23,796 nt of DNA from RUG11788 sp964578175. Its GTDB lineage: Bacteria > Bacillota_I > Bacilli_A > RF39 > UBA660. The stretch covers positions 1-23,796 of the forward strand of contig CAZOBH010000017.1 in assembly GCA_964578175.1 (NCBI GenBank), in the 5' to 3' direction. Under the pieces are notes generated by a model. It was not told where the DNA came from. It made no database searches and worked only from the letters and a program-made list of their open reading frames with translations. The number at the start of each line of letters is the position of its first letter. Position 1 is the first letter of the stretch. Both the position numbers and the translations under genes were made by a program. Below, in pieces: positions 16,122 to 23,039 of this stretch.

Positions 16122-16632
16122 AGTAGTTACTGGAATGTTATCTGAAAACTGTTATATTGTTTCTGATAATAATGAATGTTTAGTTATAGATCCTGGTGAT
16201 AATTTTGATTTAATTGAAAAAGAAATAGGATCTAAAAAAGTATTAAAAGTACTTATAACTCATCATCATTTTGATCATGTAGGGGCATTAGATGATATTA
16301 TAAATAAATATAAAGTTGATGTAATTGATTACAGTTATAATAAAAGTAATTATGAAATATCTAACTTTAAATTTGATATAATTAGAAATCCAGGTCATAC
16401 AAGTGATTCGATATCTTTCTATTTTAAAGAAGATAAAGTTATGTTTACTGGTGACTTTCTTTTTAAAGAATCTATAGGTAGAACTGATTTACCTACTGGG
16501 GATGAACAAGATATGTATTCTAGTATTAAATTGATAAAAAAATATCCTGGTGATATAAAAATATATCCAGGACATGGAGATAGTTCAACATTAGAATATG
16601 AATTTAAAAATAATTATTATTTTAATATTTAA
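16108..16632 (+). CDS. Metallo-beta-lactamase-fold hydrolase, GloB-like
   Basis: The 174-residue protein is a small glyoxalase II-like hydrolase of the metallo-beta-lactamase fold. It has the opening MKIARVVTGMLSENCYIV, the metal motif H52-H-H-F-D56-H57, the second histidine in NPGHTSDS, the aspartate in FTGDFLF, the segment GRTDLPTG and the final YPGHGDSS. Members hydrolyse thioesters such as S-lactoylglutathione or bacillithiol derivatives; the exact substrate is not readable. The start is uncertain: ATG at 16108 gives the family-like N-terminus, ATG at 16102 adds two residues, and a TTG at 16090 is unlikely. It overlaps the OB-like gene by 14 bases. Confidence 0.92.
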   Translation: MKIARVVTGMLSENCYIVSDNNECLVIDPGDNFDLIEKEIGSKKVLKVLITHHHFDHVGALDDIINKYKVDVIDYSYNKSNYEISNFKFDIIRNPGHTSDSISFYFKEDKVMFTGDFLFKESIGRTDLPTGDEQDMYSSIKLIKKYPGDIKIYPGHGDSSTLEYEFKNNYYFNI

Positions 16633-16643
16633 GAGGTGAAAAT

Positions 16644-16955
16644 ATGTATATAGATTTAATTATTATAATTGTAATTTTAGTATTAGTAGGTCTTTATTTT
16701 AGAAGATTCTCTAATTTTGTATATGCATTTGCAATAATTGATATATTTTTAAGAATATTAGATTTTATAAGATTAAATGTACCTGTTACAGAATTGCAAA
16801 ACTTAATAAGTAAATATTTCCCTTCTTCTATTGCTGGTATAATATACAATTATACTGGGGGAATATTAACAACTATTTTAATATGGATATATGTAGTTTT
16901 ATATTGTATATTTTTAGGATATTTATTTAAAACATTTATTCATAGAAAAAAATAA
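16644..16955 (+). CDS. Small membrane protein, unknown
   Basis: This 103-residue protein is almost wholly hydrophobic, with segments at about 2-20, 24-42 and 75-98, and a basic end (FIHRKK). I do not recognise it; the size and layout recall short CvpA-like proteins but no family residue confirms that. AGAGGTG at 16633-16639 follows the hydrolase stop directly, making it the last gene of the operon that starts with the 961-residue protein. No separate terminator is evident before the rimP promoter. Confidence 0.7.
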   Translation: MYIDLIIIIVILVLVGLYFRRFSNFVYAFAIIDIFLRILDFIRLNVPVTELQNLISKYFPSSIAGIIYNYTGGILTTILIWIYVVLYCIFLGYLFKTFIHRKK

Positions 16956-16965
16956 TACTTTTTCT

Positions 16966-16993
16966 TTGTGTTTTTTAATATTTGTGTTATAAT
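16966..16993 (+). promoter_or_regulatory. Promoter of the rimP-nusA-infB operon
   Basis: TTGTGT (16966-16971) and TATAAT (16988-16993) are 16 bp apart, and TGT before the -10 forms an extended -10 element. Transcription should start near 17000, giving a leader of about 48 bases. Confidence 0.7.
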
Positions 16994-17004
16994 ACAAGTG
17001 CATC

Positions 17005-17030
17005 AAGTGGAAGGCAACTTCCACTTTTTA
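17005..17030 (+). promoter_or_regulatory. Attenuator-like hairpin in the rimP leader
   Basis: AAGTGGAAG (17005-17013) pairs with CTTCCACTT (17018-17026) around a GCAA tetraloop, and T-rich sequence follows. It sits between the transcription start and the RBS (GAGGTGG, 17038-17044), like the leader terminator of the B. subtilis rimP-nusA-infB operon, where NusA controls its own operon by stimulating termination. Confidence 0.75.
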
Positions 17031-17047
17031 TATTAGTGAGGTGGAAT

Positions 17048-17305
17048 ATGGAAGAGAGATTAATACCAATTATTGATGAAAAGATTAAAGATTTAGATGT
17101 TCATGTTGATAGTATTAAAGTAGAAAAAGAAGATAATGAAACATATTTAAGAATTGCCTTAGATGCTGATTTCATAATTGATCTTAATACCGTAGTAAAA
17201 GCAACTAGAATAATTAATACAATTATTGATAAAGAAAATATTGAACTTGAGAATTATAATTTAGATATTTATGCTAAACCAAAAGGAGATATTGATAATG
17301 GATAG
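17048..17305 (+). CDS. rimP: RimP-like ribosome maturation factor, N-terminal domain only
   Basis: RimP assists 30S subunit maturation. Position directly before nusA, behind the typical leader, identifies this gene, and the sequence fits the RimP N-terminal domain: a helix (EERLIPIIDEKIKDL), two strands (HVDSIKVEK, TYLRIALDA), then a helix and NYNLDIYAKPKG, matching the LEVSSPG end of that domain. It stops there at 85 residues, whereas RimP is usually about 150 because of a second SH3-like domain. The reading frame ends in TAG inside the nusA start, with no sign of the lost domain downstream, so this is a short form rather than a frameshift. ATG at 17048 is chosen for GAGGTGG at 17038-17044; an upstream ATG at 16982 falls inside the promoter. 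Confidence 0.82.
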   Translation: MEERLIPIIDEKIKDLDVHVDSIKVEKEDNETYLRIALDADFIIDLNTVVKATRIINTIIDKENIELENYNLDIYAKPKGDIDNG

Positions 17306-18371
17306 TAAAGAGTTTTTAAAAGCAGTAGATATTGTTTGTAAAGAAAAAGGAATTGATAAAGAAGTAGTATTTGAAGCTATGGAACTTGCTCTTGCTACAG
17401 CTTATAAAAAGAATTTTGATTCTTTAACAAATTCAAAAATAGTTATTAATAGAGATACTGGAGATATTAAAGTATTCTCATATTTAACTGTTGTAGAAGA
17501 TGATTTCGAAGATATAGATTTAGATACTGAAATATCTTTAACTGATGCAAGAAAGATTGATAAAAGTCTTAATGTAGGAGATACAATTGATACTGAAGTA
17601 ACTCCAAAAGATTTTGGAAGAGTTGCAGCATCAACTGCTAAACAAGTTATAACTCAAAAATTAAGAGAAGCTGAAAAAAATTCTATTATGGGAGAATTTG
17701 CTGATAAACAAGATGAATTATTGGTAGGTACAGTTGAACTTGAAGATGTTGATAATTATTTTATTAATCTAGGTAGAAGTAATGGTATATTACCTAAAAA
17801 AGAATGTATACCTGGTGAAAAAATAGAAATGGGTAAACAAATAAAAGTTTATGTAACTAAAGTAGATGGAAGTGGAAAAGGAATGCTTATACTTCTTTCA
17901 AGAAAACATTTTGGATTCCTAAAAAGATTATTTGAACTAGAAATACCTGAATTATCAGATGGAACAGTACTTTTATATAGTGTTGCAAGAGATGCAGGTA
18001 GCCGTAGTAAAGTAGCTGTTTATTCTGAAAGAAGTAATATCGATCCTGTAGGTGCTTGTATTGGTGAAAGAGGAAATAGAATTAATAGAATTATAGATGA
18101 AATAAATGGTGAGAAGATAGATATAGTTAAATATGATTCTGAACCAGAAGTATTTATAGCGAATGCTTTACAACCAGCTAAAAACTTACATGTAATTATA
18201 ACTGATCCTAAGAAACAAGAATGTACAGTTATAGCTGATGATGATAACTTTTCATTAGCAATTGGTAAAAAAGGACAAAATGCAAGACTTGCTTCAAAAT
18301 TAACACATTATAAAATTGATGTTAAAAACACTGAACAAGCAAGAGAGATGGGAATCAATTTTATTAACTAG
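17298..18371 (+). CDS. nusA: Transcription termination/antitermination factor NusA
   Basis: NusA binds RNA polymerase and nascent RNA and tunes pausing and intrinsic termination. The 357-residue protein has the N-terminal polymerase-binding domain (about 1-125), the S1 domain (about 130-200, GILPKKECIPGEKIEMG), and two KH domains (about 205-350, with VGACIGERGNRINRI and LAIGKKGQNARLASKL). It lacks the acidic C-terminal repeats of E. coli, as Firmicutes do. AAAGGAGAT at 17282-17290 supports ATG 17298 over the ATG at 17271. It overlaps rimP by 8 bases and is followed after 7 by ylxR. Confidence 0.98.
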   Translation: MDSKEFLKAVDIVCKEKGIDKEVVFEAMELALATAYKKNFDSLTNSKIVINRDTGDIKVFSYLTVVEDDFEDIDLDTEISLTDARKIDKSLNVGDTIDTEVTPKDFGRVAASTAKQVITQKLREAEKNSIMGEFADKQDELLVGTVELEDVDNYFINLGRSNGILPKKECIPGEKIEMGKQIKVYVTKVDGSGKGMLILLSRKHFGFLKRLFELEIPELSDGTVLLYSVARDAGSRSKVAVYSERSNIDPVGACIGERGNRINRIIDEINGEKIDIVKYDSEPEVFIANALQPAKNLHVIITDPKKQECTVIADDDNFSLAIGKKGQNARLASKLTHYKIDVKNTEQAREMGINFIN

Positions 18372-18378
18372 GTGAATT

Positions 18379-18645
18379 ATGAAAGTAAAAAAAGAAGTAC
18401 TTAGAACTTGTGTTATTACCAAAGAAAAGTTACCTAAAAAGGATTTGTTAAGAATAGTTAGAACACCTGAAGGTAATGTAATAGTTGATTTAGTTGGTAA
18501 AGCTAATGGAAGAGGAGCATATATAAAGAAAGATATAGAAGTATTAGATAAAGCTAAAAAAAGTAAAATTTTAGAAAGAAATTTAGAAGTATCTATACCT
18601 GAATCTGTATATGATGAAATAAAAGATGTAATAGATAATAAATAG
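18379..18645 (+). CDS. ylxR: YlxR (RnpM) RNA-binding protein
   Basis: YlxR (DUF448) is a small RNA-binding protein; in B. subtilis it has been linked to RNase P and renamed RnpM. The 88-residue sequence shows RTCVITKEKLPKKDLLRIV and the conserved GRGAYIKKD. Length and position between nusA and infB are typical. AGGTGA at 18370-18375 overlaps the nusA stop. The L7Ae-like gene (ylxQ) that follows ylxR in Bacillus is absent here; infB begins 20 bases later. Confidence 0.95.
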   Translation: MKVKKEVLRTCVITKEKLPKKDLLRIVRTPEGNVIVDLVGKANGRGAYIKKDIEVLDKAKKSKILERNLEVSIPESVYDEIKDVIDNK

Positions 18646-18664
18646 AAAGTAGAGGTGATTTAGC

Positions 18665-20794
18665 ATGATGAGTATTTTAGAATATTCAGAAGATGTTAAT
18701 AAAAGCGTTGAGGAAATAGAAGAGTTATGTAGAAAATTGGAAATACCATTTGATGATGAAAACTCTGATCTTTCAGAAGATGATATCACACTTTTAGATA
18801 ATGAAATACAAGATATGGAAGATTATATTGTTTCAGATGATGATGAAAGTGATGAAAAAGTAGACGAGGAAGAACTAGAAGAAAAAGTAGAAGAAATCAT
18901 TAATAGAAACGATATAAAAATAGATAATAAATCTAATAAAGAAAAATTAAAATCTAAAAGAGATAGAGCAGAAAATGCAAAGATTAAATTCCAAAAAGAA
19001 AAGAAGAATATTTATAAACATCGTAATAAATTACAATCTAACGAAGATGAAACTTTAAAAGAAAAAATTATATATAAAGAAGATATGTCAGTTCAAGATT
19101 TAGCTAATGCATTAAATATAAATAGTATTGAATTGGTTAAAAAATTAATGAAACTAGGAGTTATGGCTAATATTAATTATCCACTTAGTTTTGAAGTAGC
19201 TGAATTACTTACTGTTGATTATGGAAAAGAAATAGCTAGAGAAGAAAATGCTGATATTTCTAATTTTGAAAATTATGAAATTCATGATGATGATAAAGAC
19301 TTAATAGATAGACCTCCAGTAGTAACAATAATGGGACATGTTGATCATGGTAAAACTTCATTATTGGATTATATAAGAAACACTAATGTTGTTAGTGGAG
19401 AAGCAGGAGGTATAACTCAAGCAATTGGTGCATATCAAGTAAAAGTAAATGACAAGAAAATCACATTTATTGATACTCCTGGACATGAAGCATTTACTGA
19501 AATGCGTGCAAGAGGAGCTAGTGTTACAGATATAGTTGTTATTATAGTAGCAGCAGATGATGGTGTTAAACCTCAAACTAAAGAAGCAATAGATCATGCA
19601 AAAGCTGCTAATGTACCTATAATTGTTGCTATAAATAAAATAGATAAACCAGATGCTGATGTTAATAGAGTATTAACAGAGTTAACTGAATACGGTCTTA
19701 CTCCTGAAGAATGGAGTGGAGATACTATTGTTAATAGAATTTCTGCTAAAACTGGAGAAGGTGTACAAGAATTACTTGAAAATATAGTTCTTGTTAGTGA
19801 AATGGCTGAGTTAAAAGCAAATCCTAATAGATATGCAATGGGAACTGTTATTGAATCAAGATTAGATAAAAAAGTTGGAGTTATTGCTTCAGTTCTTGTT
19901 CAAAATGGTACATTAAGATTAGGAGATCCAATCGTAATTGGTACATCTTATGGTAAAGTAAGAACTTTAAAAGATGATAAAGGTCATGATGTAGTTTCAG
20001 CATTACCATCAACTCCTGTTGAAATAACTGGAATTAATGAAGTACCTAGTGCTGGAGATAAATTTATGTCATTTGAAACTGAAAAACAAGCTAAAGCTAT
20101 TGCTGAACAAAGAAAAGAAAGAGCAAGACAAGCTGATACTAATAAGACAGGAATGACATTAGATGATTTATTTAGTGCAATTAAGAGTGGACAAAAAGAG
20201 GTTAATGTTGTATTAAAAACAGATGTTAATGGATCTCTTGAAGCTATTAAACAAAGTTTAGCTAAGATTGATATTGAAGGTGTAAAAGTAAATGTTGTAT
20301 TAGGTGGAGTAGGAACTATTACTGAAAGTGATATAACTCTTGCTAATGCAAGTAATGCTATTATAATTGGATTTAATGTAAGACCAAGTAATAGTGTTGT
20401 TGATTTCGCTAAAGAATATAATGTTGAAATTAGATTATATGATATTATTTATAAAATGATTGAAGATATAGAAAATTCTATGAAAGGTATGCTTGATCCA
20501 GTATTTGAAGAAAAAGTAATAGGTCATGCTGAAATAAGACAATTATTTAAATTTTCTAAAGTTGGTAATATAGCTGGATGTCATGTTACTGATGGAATTA
20601 TAAAAAATGGATATAAAGCAAGACTTATTCGTGATGGAATAGTAGTATATAATGGATCAATTAAATCTATTCAACATGAAAAAGATCAAGTTAAAGAAAT
20701 AAAAAAAGATATGGATTGTGGAATTACACTTGAAAATTACCAAGATATAAAAGAAAAAGATGTTATAGAATGTTTTGAGATGGTACAAGTATGA
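18665..20794 (+). CDS. infB: Translation initiation factor IF-2
   Basis: IF-2 is the GTPase that brings initiator tRNA to the ribosome. The 709-residue protein has a charged, acidic N-terminal region (about 1-135), an IF2_N domain (about 139-190, MSVQDLANALNINSIELVKK), and a G domain with G1 GHVDHGKTS (224-232), G3 DTPGHEAF and G4 NKID, followed by domains II, III and IV ending in CGITLENYQDIKEKDVIECF. Length is close to B. subtilis IF-2. AGAGGTGATT (18651-18660) precedes two adjacent ATG codons (18665, 18668); either could be the start. The N-terminal region is Lys/Glu/Asp-rich and shows low conservation, as usual. The stop overlaps rbfA by 4 bases. Confidence 0.98.
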   Translation: MMSILEYSEDVNKSVEEIEELCRKLEIPFDDENSDLSEDDITLLDNEIQDMEDYIVSDDDESDEKVDEEELEEKVEEIINRNDIKIDNKSNKEKLKSKRDRAENAKIKFQKEKKNIYKHRNKLQSNEDETLKEKIIYKEDMSVQDLANALNINSIELVKKLMKLGVMANINYPLSFEVAELLTVDYGKEIAREENADISNFENYEIHDDDKDLIDRPPVVTIMGHVDHGKTSLLDYIRNTNVVSGEAGGITQAIGAYQVKVNDKKITFIDTPGHEAFTEMRARGASVTDIVVIIVAADDGVKPQTKEAIDHAKAANVPIIVAINKIDKPDADVNRVLTELTEYGLTPEEWSGDTIVNRISAKTGEGVQELLENIVLVSEMAELKANPNRYAMGTVIESRLDKKVGVIASVLVQNGTLRLGDPIVIGTSYGKVRTLKDDKGHDVVSALPSTPVEITGINEVPSAGDKFMSFETEKQAKAIAEQRKERARQADTNKTGMTLDDLFSAIKSGQKEVNVVLKTDVNGSLEAIKQSLAKIDIEGVKVNVVLGGVGTITESDITLANASNAIIIGFNVRPSNSVVDFAKEYNVEIRLYDIIYKMIEDIENSMKGMLDPVFEEKVIGHAEIRQLFKFSKVGNIAGCHVTDGIIKNGYKARLIRDGIVVYNGSIKSIQHEKDQVKEIKKDMDCGITLENYQDIKEKDVIECFEMVQV

Positions 20795-21129
20795 GTATAA
20801 AGATTGATAGATATAATAGTACCTTTGAAAAAGTAATAAGTGTTATACTTGCAAATGAAGTTAAAGATAAAAAACTTAAATCAGTAGTTGTTACAGGTGT
20901 TGATATAACAAATGATTTAAGTTATGCCAATGTATATTACACTATTATTGATGATACAAGTAAAAAAGAGATTCAAGAATCTCTTATGAAAGCTCAATCT
21001 TTTATCAGGGGTCAATTAAGTAAAAAAGTAGATATTAGACATACTCCAGAATTAAGATTTTTCTATGATAATTCTATAGAATATGGTAATAAAATAGAAA
21101 AAATAATCGAAGAGATTAACAATGGGTAG
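20791..21129 (+). CDS. rbfA: Ribosome-binding factor A
   Basis: RbfA is a single KH-domain protein that binds the 30S subunit and helps process 16S rRNA. The 112-residue sequence has VISVILANEVKD, the strand VVTGVDITNDLSYANVYYT, and RHTPELRFFYDNS near the end. Size and position after infB are typical. It starts at ATGA with infB and is translationally coupled. In Bacillus truB follows; here the operon ends and a separate RNA gene begins. Confidence 0.97.
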   Translation: MSIKIDRYNSTFEKVISVILANEVKDKKLKSVVVTGVDITNDLSYANVYYTIIDDTSKKEIQESLMKAQSFIRGQLSKKVDIRHTPELRFFYDNSIEYGNKIEKIIEEINNG

Positions 21130-21139
21130 TGTAAACAAC

Positions 21140-21168
21140 TTGTAAAAACTATATTTATATGTTATTAT
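21140..21168 (+). promoter_or_regulatory. Promoter of the 6S-like RNA
   Basis: TTGTAA (21140-21145) and TATTAT (21163-21168) are exactly 17 bp apart. The predicted start (21173-21176) coincides with the 5' base of the RNA's closing stem. Confidence 0.78.
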
Positions 21169-21172
21169 AAAA

Positions 21173-21346
21173 GTGTCTAAGGTAGAATGATATCTTATAA
21201 AACCGACTAAATTGATAATAAGGGAGTTCGGATCATTAATACGTGTTGAAGACCAATTAATTTTGGGATCCTAGTATATTAAGTATGGACACCCACCTGC
21301 TGTAAGTGCGGGTTTTTATCGCTACATTCTATTTTAGACATTTTTT
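21173..21346 (+). ncRNA. ssrS: Probable 6S RNA
   Basis: 6S RNA is a promoter mimic that binds housekeeping RNA polymerase and is abundant in stationary phase. Here an RNA of about 174 bases has its own promoter and no reading frame. Its ends pair: TGTCTAA (21174-21180) with TTAGACA (21334-21340), and TAGAATG (21183-21189) with CATTCTA (21325-21331), and a T-run follows, so the closing stem is also the terminator. The centre is largely open, with an apical stem GGATC (21230-21234)/GATCC (21267-21271). The 3' side, GACACCCACCTGC then GCGGGT, resembles the 3' bubble segment of Firmicutes 6S RNAs. Length and shape suit 6S; SRP RNA, tmRNA and RNase P do not fit. No alignment was possible here. Confidence 0.75.
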
Positions 21347-21350
21347 GTGC

Positions 21351-21389
21351 AAAAATAAAAATACTATATTAAATAGTATTTTTTTTATT
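21351..21389. terminator. Bidirectional hairpin terminator between 6S-like RNA and lexA
   Basis: ATACTAT (21361-21367) pairs with ATAGTAT (21373-21379), flanked by A-runs and T-runs. On the minus strand the 3' side reads into a T-rich stretch, so it can terminate lexA; on the plus strand it backs up the 6S-like RNA terminator. Confidence 0.75.
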
Positions 21390-22003
21390 TATATTTTTCT
21401 ATAAAGTCCAATTACTTTTCCTAGAATAGATACTTTATCTAATATTATAGGTGACATTGTATCATTTTCTGGTTGTAATCTAAAATATCCGTCCTCTTTA
21501 TAAAATGTTTTAACTGTAACTTCATTATTATCATTCATTGCAACAACTTTTTCTCCATTGTTAGCTGTTTCTTTTCTTTCTACAATAATAATATCTCCAT
21601 CATAAATACCAGCATTAATCATAGATTCTCCGCTAACTTTTAAAGTAAATACTTCTTTTTTACCATTTATTAAATCAGTTGGCAATGAAAAGTATTCATC
21701 AGGATTCTCAATTGCTTCTATAGGGTTACCAGCTGTTATTTTTCCTAGAAGAGGAACAGGAACGACAGATTCATTTTCATCATATTCATTAGGAACTAAT
21801 AAAGATAGAGTTCTATTTTTACTATCATTTTTTCTTATATATCCTTTTTCTTCTAATTTATTTAAATGAAATTGTGTAGTTGCAGGAGAACGTAAGTCAA
21901 GTAAAGCTCCAATCTCTCTTACGGTAGGGGCATATCCATGTTGAGCCATGAATTTTTTAATTACGTTTAAGATATCTTCTTGTCTTTTTGTTAACTTTTC
22001 CAT
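21389..22003 (-). CDS. lexA: SOS repressor LexA
   Basis: LexA represses DNA-damage genes and is inactivated by RecA-stimulated self-cleavage. The 204-residue protein has an N-terminal winged helix (1-66, with YAPTVREIGALLDLRSPATT) and a C-terminal serine protease domain. The cleavage site is A91-G92 (ITAGNP), the catalytic serine S127 (VSGESM) and the catalytic lysine K165 (VTVKTF), the same numbers as in B. subtilis LexA. The start is the ATG at 22003, with AAGGAGAT about seven bases upstream; an earlier ATG (22060) lies inside the operator. It has its own promoter and SOS box and stands alone, diverging from the 281-residue gene. Confidence 0.98.
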   Translation of the reverse strand: MEKLTKRQEDILNVIKKFMAQHGYAPTVREIGALLDLRSPATTQFHLNKLEEKGYIRKNDSKNRTLSLLVPNEYDENESVVPVPLLGKITAGNPIEAIENPDEYFSLPTDLINGKKEVFTLKVSGESMINAGIYDGDIIIVERKETANNGEKVVAMNDNNEVTVKTFYKEDGYFRLQPENDTMSPIILDKVSILGKVIGLYRKI

Positions 22004-22025
22004 AATAATCTCCTTTTCGCCTAAT

Positions 22026-22065
22026 ATGCTAACATAGAATCCTATTTTTGTCAAACACAAGTTCG
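22026..22065 (-). promoter_or_regulatory. lexA promoter with overlapping SOS box
   Basis: Read on the minus strand, CGAACTTGTGTTTG (22065-22052) fits the Gram-positive SOS box CGAACnnnnGTTCG with one mismatch inside the GTTC half-site and an overlapping end base. It overlaps a perfect -35 TTGACA (22054-22049), followed by a 17 bp spacer and TAGCAT as -10 (22031-22026). This is a typical autoregulatory operator. Confidence 0.85.
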
Positions 22066-22078
22066 ACTATTTTTATGC

Positions 22079-22107
22079 TTGACTTTTTATTTATAATTTG
22101 ATACTAT
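22079..22107 (+). promoter_or_regulatory. Promoter of the 281-residue gene
   Basis: TTGACT (22079-22084) and TACTAT (22102-22107) are 17 bp apart, a good sigma-A match. Transcription should start near 22113. Confidence 0.7.
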
Positions 22108-22112
22108 AAACC

Positions 22113-22134
22113 CTTAACTAAATTGGCAGTTAAG
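22113..22134 (+). repeat. Hairpin at the 5' end of the 281-residue gene mRNA
   Basis: CTTAACT (22113-22119) pairs with AGTTAAG (22128-22134) around an 8-base loop. It lies at the predicted transcript start and before the GGGGTGA ribosome binding site (22140-22146). It may protect the 5' end of the mRNA or bind a regulator. Confidence 0.55.
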
Positions 22135-22152
22135 AGTTTGGGGTGATTTCAA

Positions 22153-22998
22153 ATGAGTATTGCAATGCTTGTATATACTCTTGAGGGATCTAATACAGAA
22201 GAAAAATTAATGACAACATCTCTACAACAAGTTGATAATAGTACAAGATTATATGCCAATCCAAGTGATTTACGAAATAGTATAGGATTTAGAAAGCAAA
22301 TAGATTCTTACGAATCAAGAAATAAAGAATTTCTAGAAAAAAATCCATATGCGAAAGGAAAGTTCAAGGTATATTTTATCGAGGATAATGCTAATAAAGA
22401 AGAAGTAGATATCTTATTTAATGATACTAAACCAATTAGCATTAAAACTAATCATTTTACAACTAGTACTATGAACACTGAAGTAGAAGATGCTAGAAAA
22501 TTATTATTCTCAAGTAAAGATAAAAGATTCTTAAGAGCATGTATGGAAAAAGACTGGTTTAGAGATACAACTGGTCACTTGATAAAATTAAAGCCAAATG
22601 AAACAGAAGAACTTACTAGACGTGGTTATAAACCAATAACTCAATATAATGCCCAATATGCTGATATTGAAACAATATTAAAATATGCACTAGATACTCC
22701 TAAATTAAGTTTTATGAGAGATTTAGTTGAAGATTCACTAGAAATATGGAAAGAAAAAATTGAATATTTAAGATTAGACTTACTATATTATTATTCAAGA
22801 AATTTAAGGATGGTAATTAATAGTTATCATGCATCATTGAATAGAACTAATAGAATCTATAATCTTAGTGCTTATCCAAATACAGTAAGAAGTGTAATGC
22901 CTGAAAAGGGAAGAATTTCTAAAATATTTACTCCTTATGGTATTACTGTTAAAAATGATAATAAAGTATATCATAAACATATGGATATTGCTGCTTAG
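22153..22998 (+). CDS. Soluble protein of 281 residues, unknown
   Basis: I do not recognise this protein. It has no signal peptide or membrane helix. The first 100 residues are mixed, with a strand-like segment KFKVYFIEDN and FNDTKPISIKTNHF. The middle is charged and helical, with DKRFLRACMEKDWFRDTTGHLIKLKP and ETEELTRRGYKP. The last third is basic and aromatic, including YLRLDLLYYYSRNLRMVINSYH and several Arg, Tyr and Asn residues, which could suit nucleic acid or peptidoglycan contact. GGGGTGA supports the start. It has a strong promoter of its own, diverging from lexA, and ends in a terminator, so it is a single-gene unit. Confidence 0.75.
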   Translation: MSIAMLVYTLEGSNTEEKLMTTSLQQVDNSTRLYANPSDLRNSIGFRKQIDSYESRNKEFLEKNPYAKGKFKVYFIEDNANKEEVDILFNDTKPISIKTNHFTTSTMNTEVEDARKLLFSSKDKRFLRACMEKDWFRDTTGHLIKLKPNETEELTRRGYKPITQYNAQYADIETILKYALDTPKLSFMRDLVEDSLEIWKEKIEYLRLDLLYYYSRNLRMVINSYHASLNRTNRIYNLSAYPNTVRSVMPEKGRISKIFTPYGITVKNDNKVYHKHMDIAA

Positions 22999-23013
22999 CA
23001 ATATCTTTTTTAT
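22984..23013 (+). terminator. Intrinsic terminator with stop codon in the loop
   Basis: GATATTGC (22984-22991) pairs with GCAATATC (22998-23005), followed by a T-run. The loop 22992-22997 holds most of the stop codon TAG (22996-22998). Confidence 0.88.
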
Positions 23014-23015
23014 GT

Positions 23016-23034
23016 TATAATATTATAAGGAGAG
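23016..23034 (+). promoter_or_regulatory. Possible extended -10 and RBS of the recombinase gene
   Basis: TGTTATAAT (23013-23021) looks like an extended -10 element, directly after the preceding terminator, and AAGGAGAG (23027-23034) is a strong ribosome binding site. The implied leader is only about 12 bases and no -35 is evident. Confidence 0.4.
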
Positions 23035-23039
23035 TACGT

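Noticed and set aside
21129..21389. T-box or other riboswitch controlling a downstream gene
   Set aside because: No plus-strand gene follows, there is no T-box-like conserved sequence, and the ends form one closed stem with a terminator, so a stand-alone RNA fits better.
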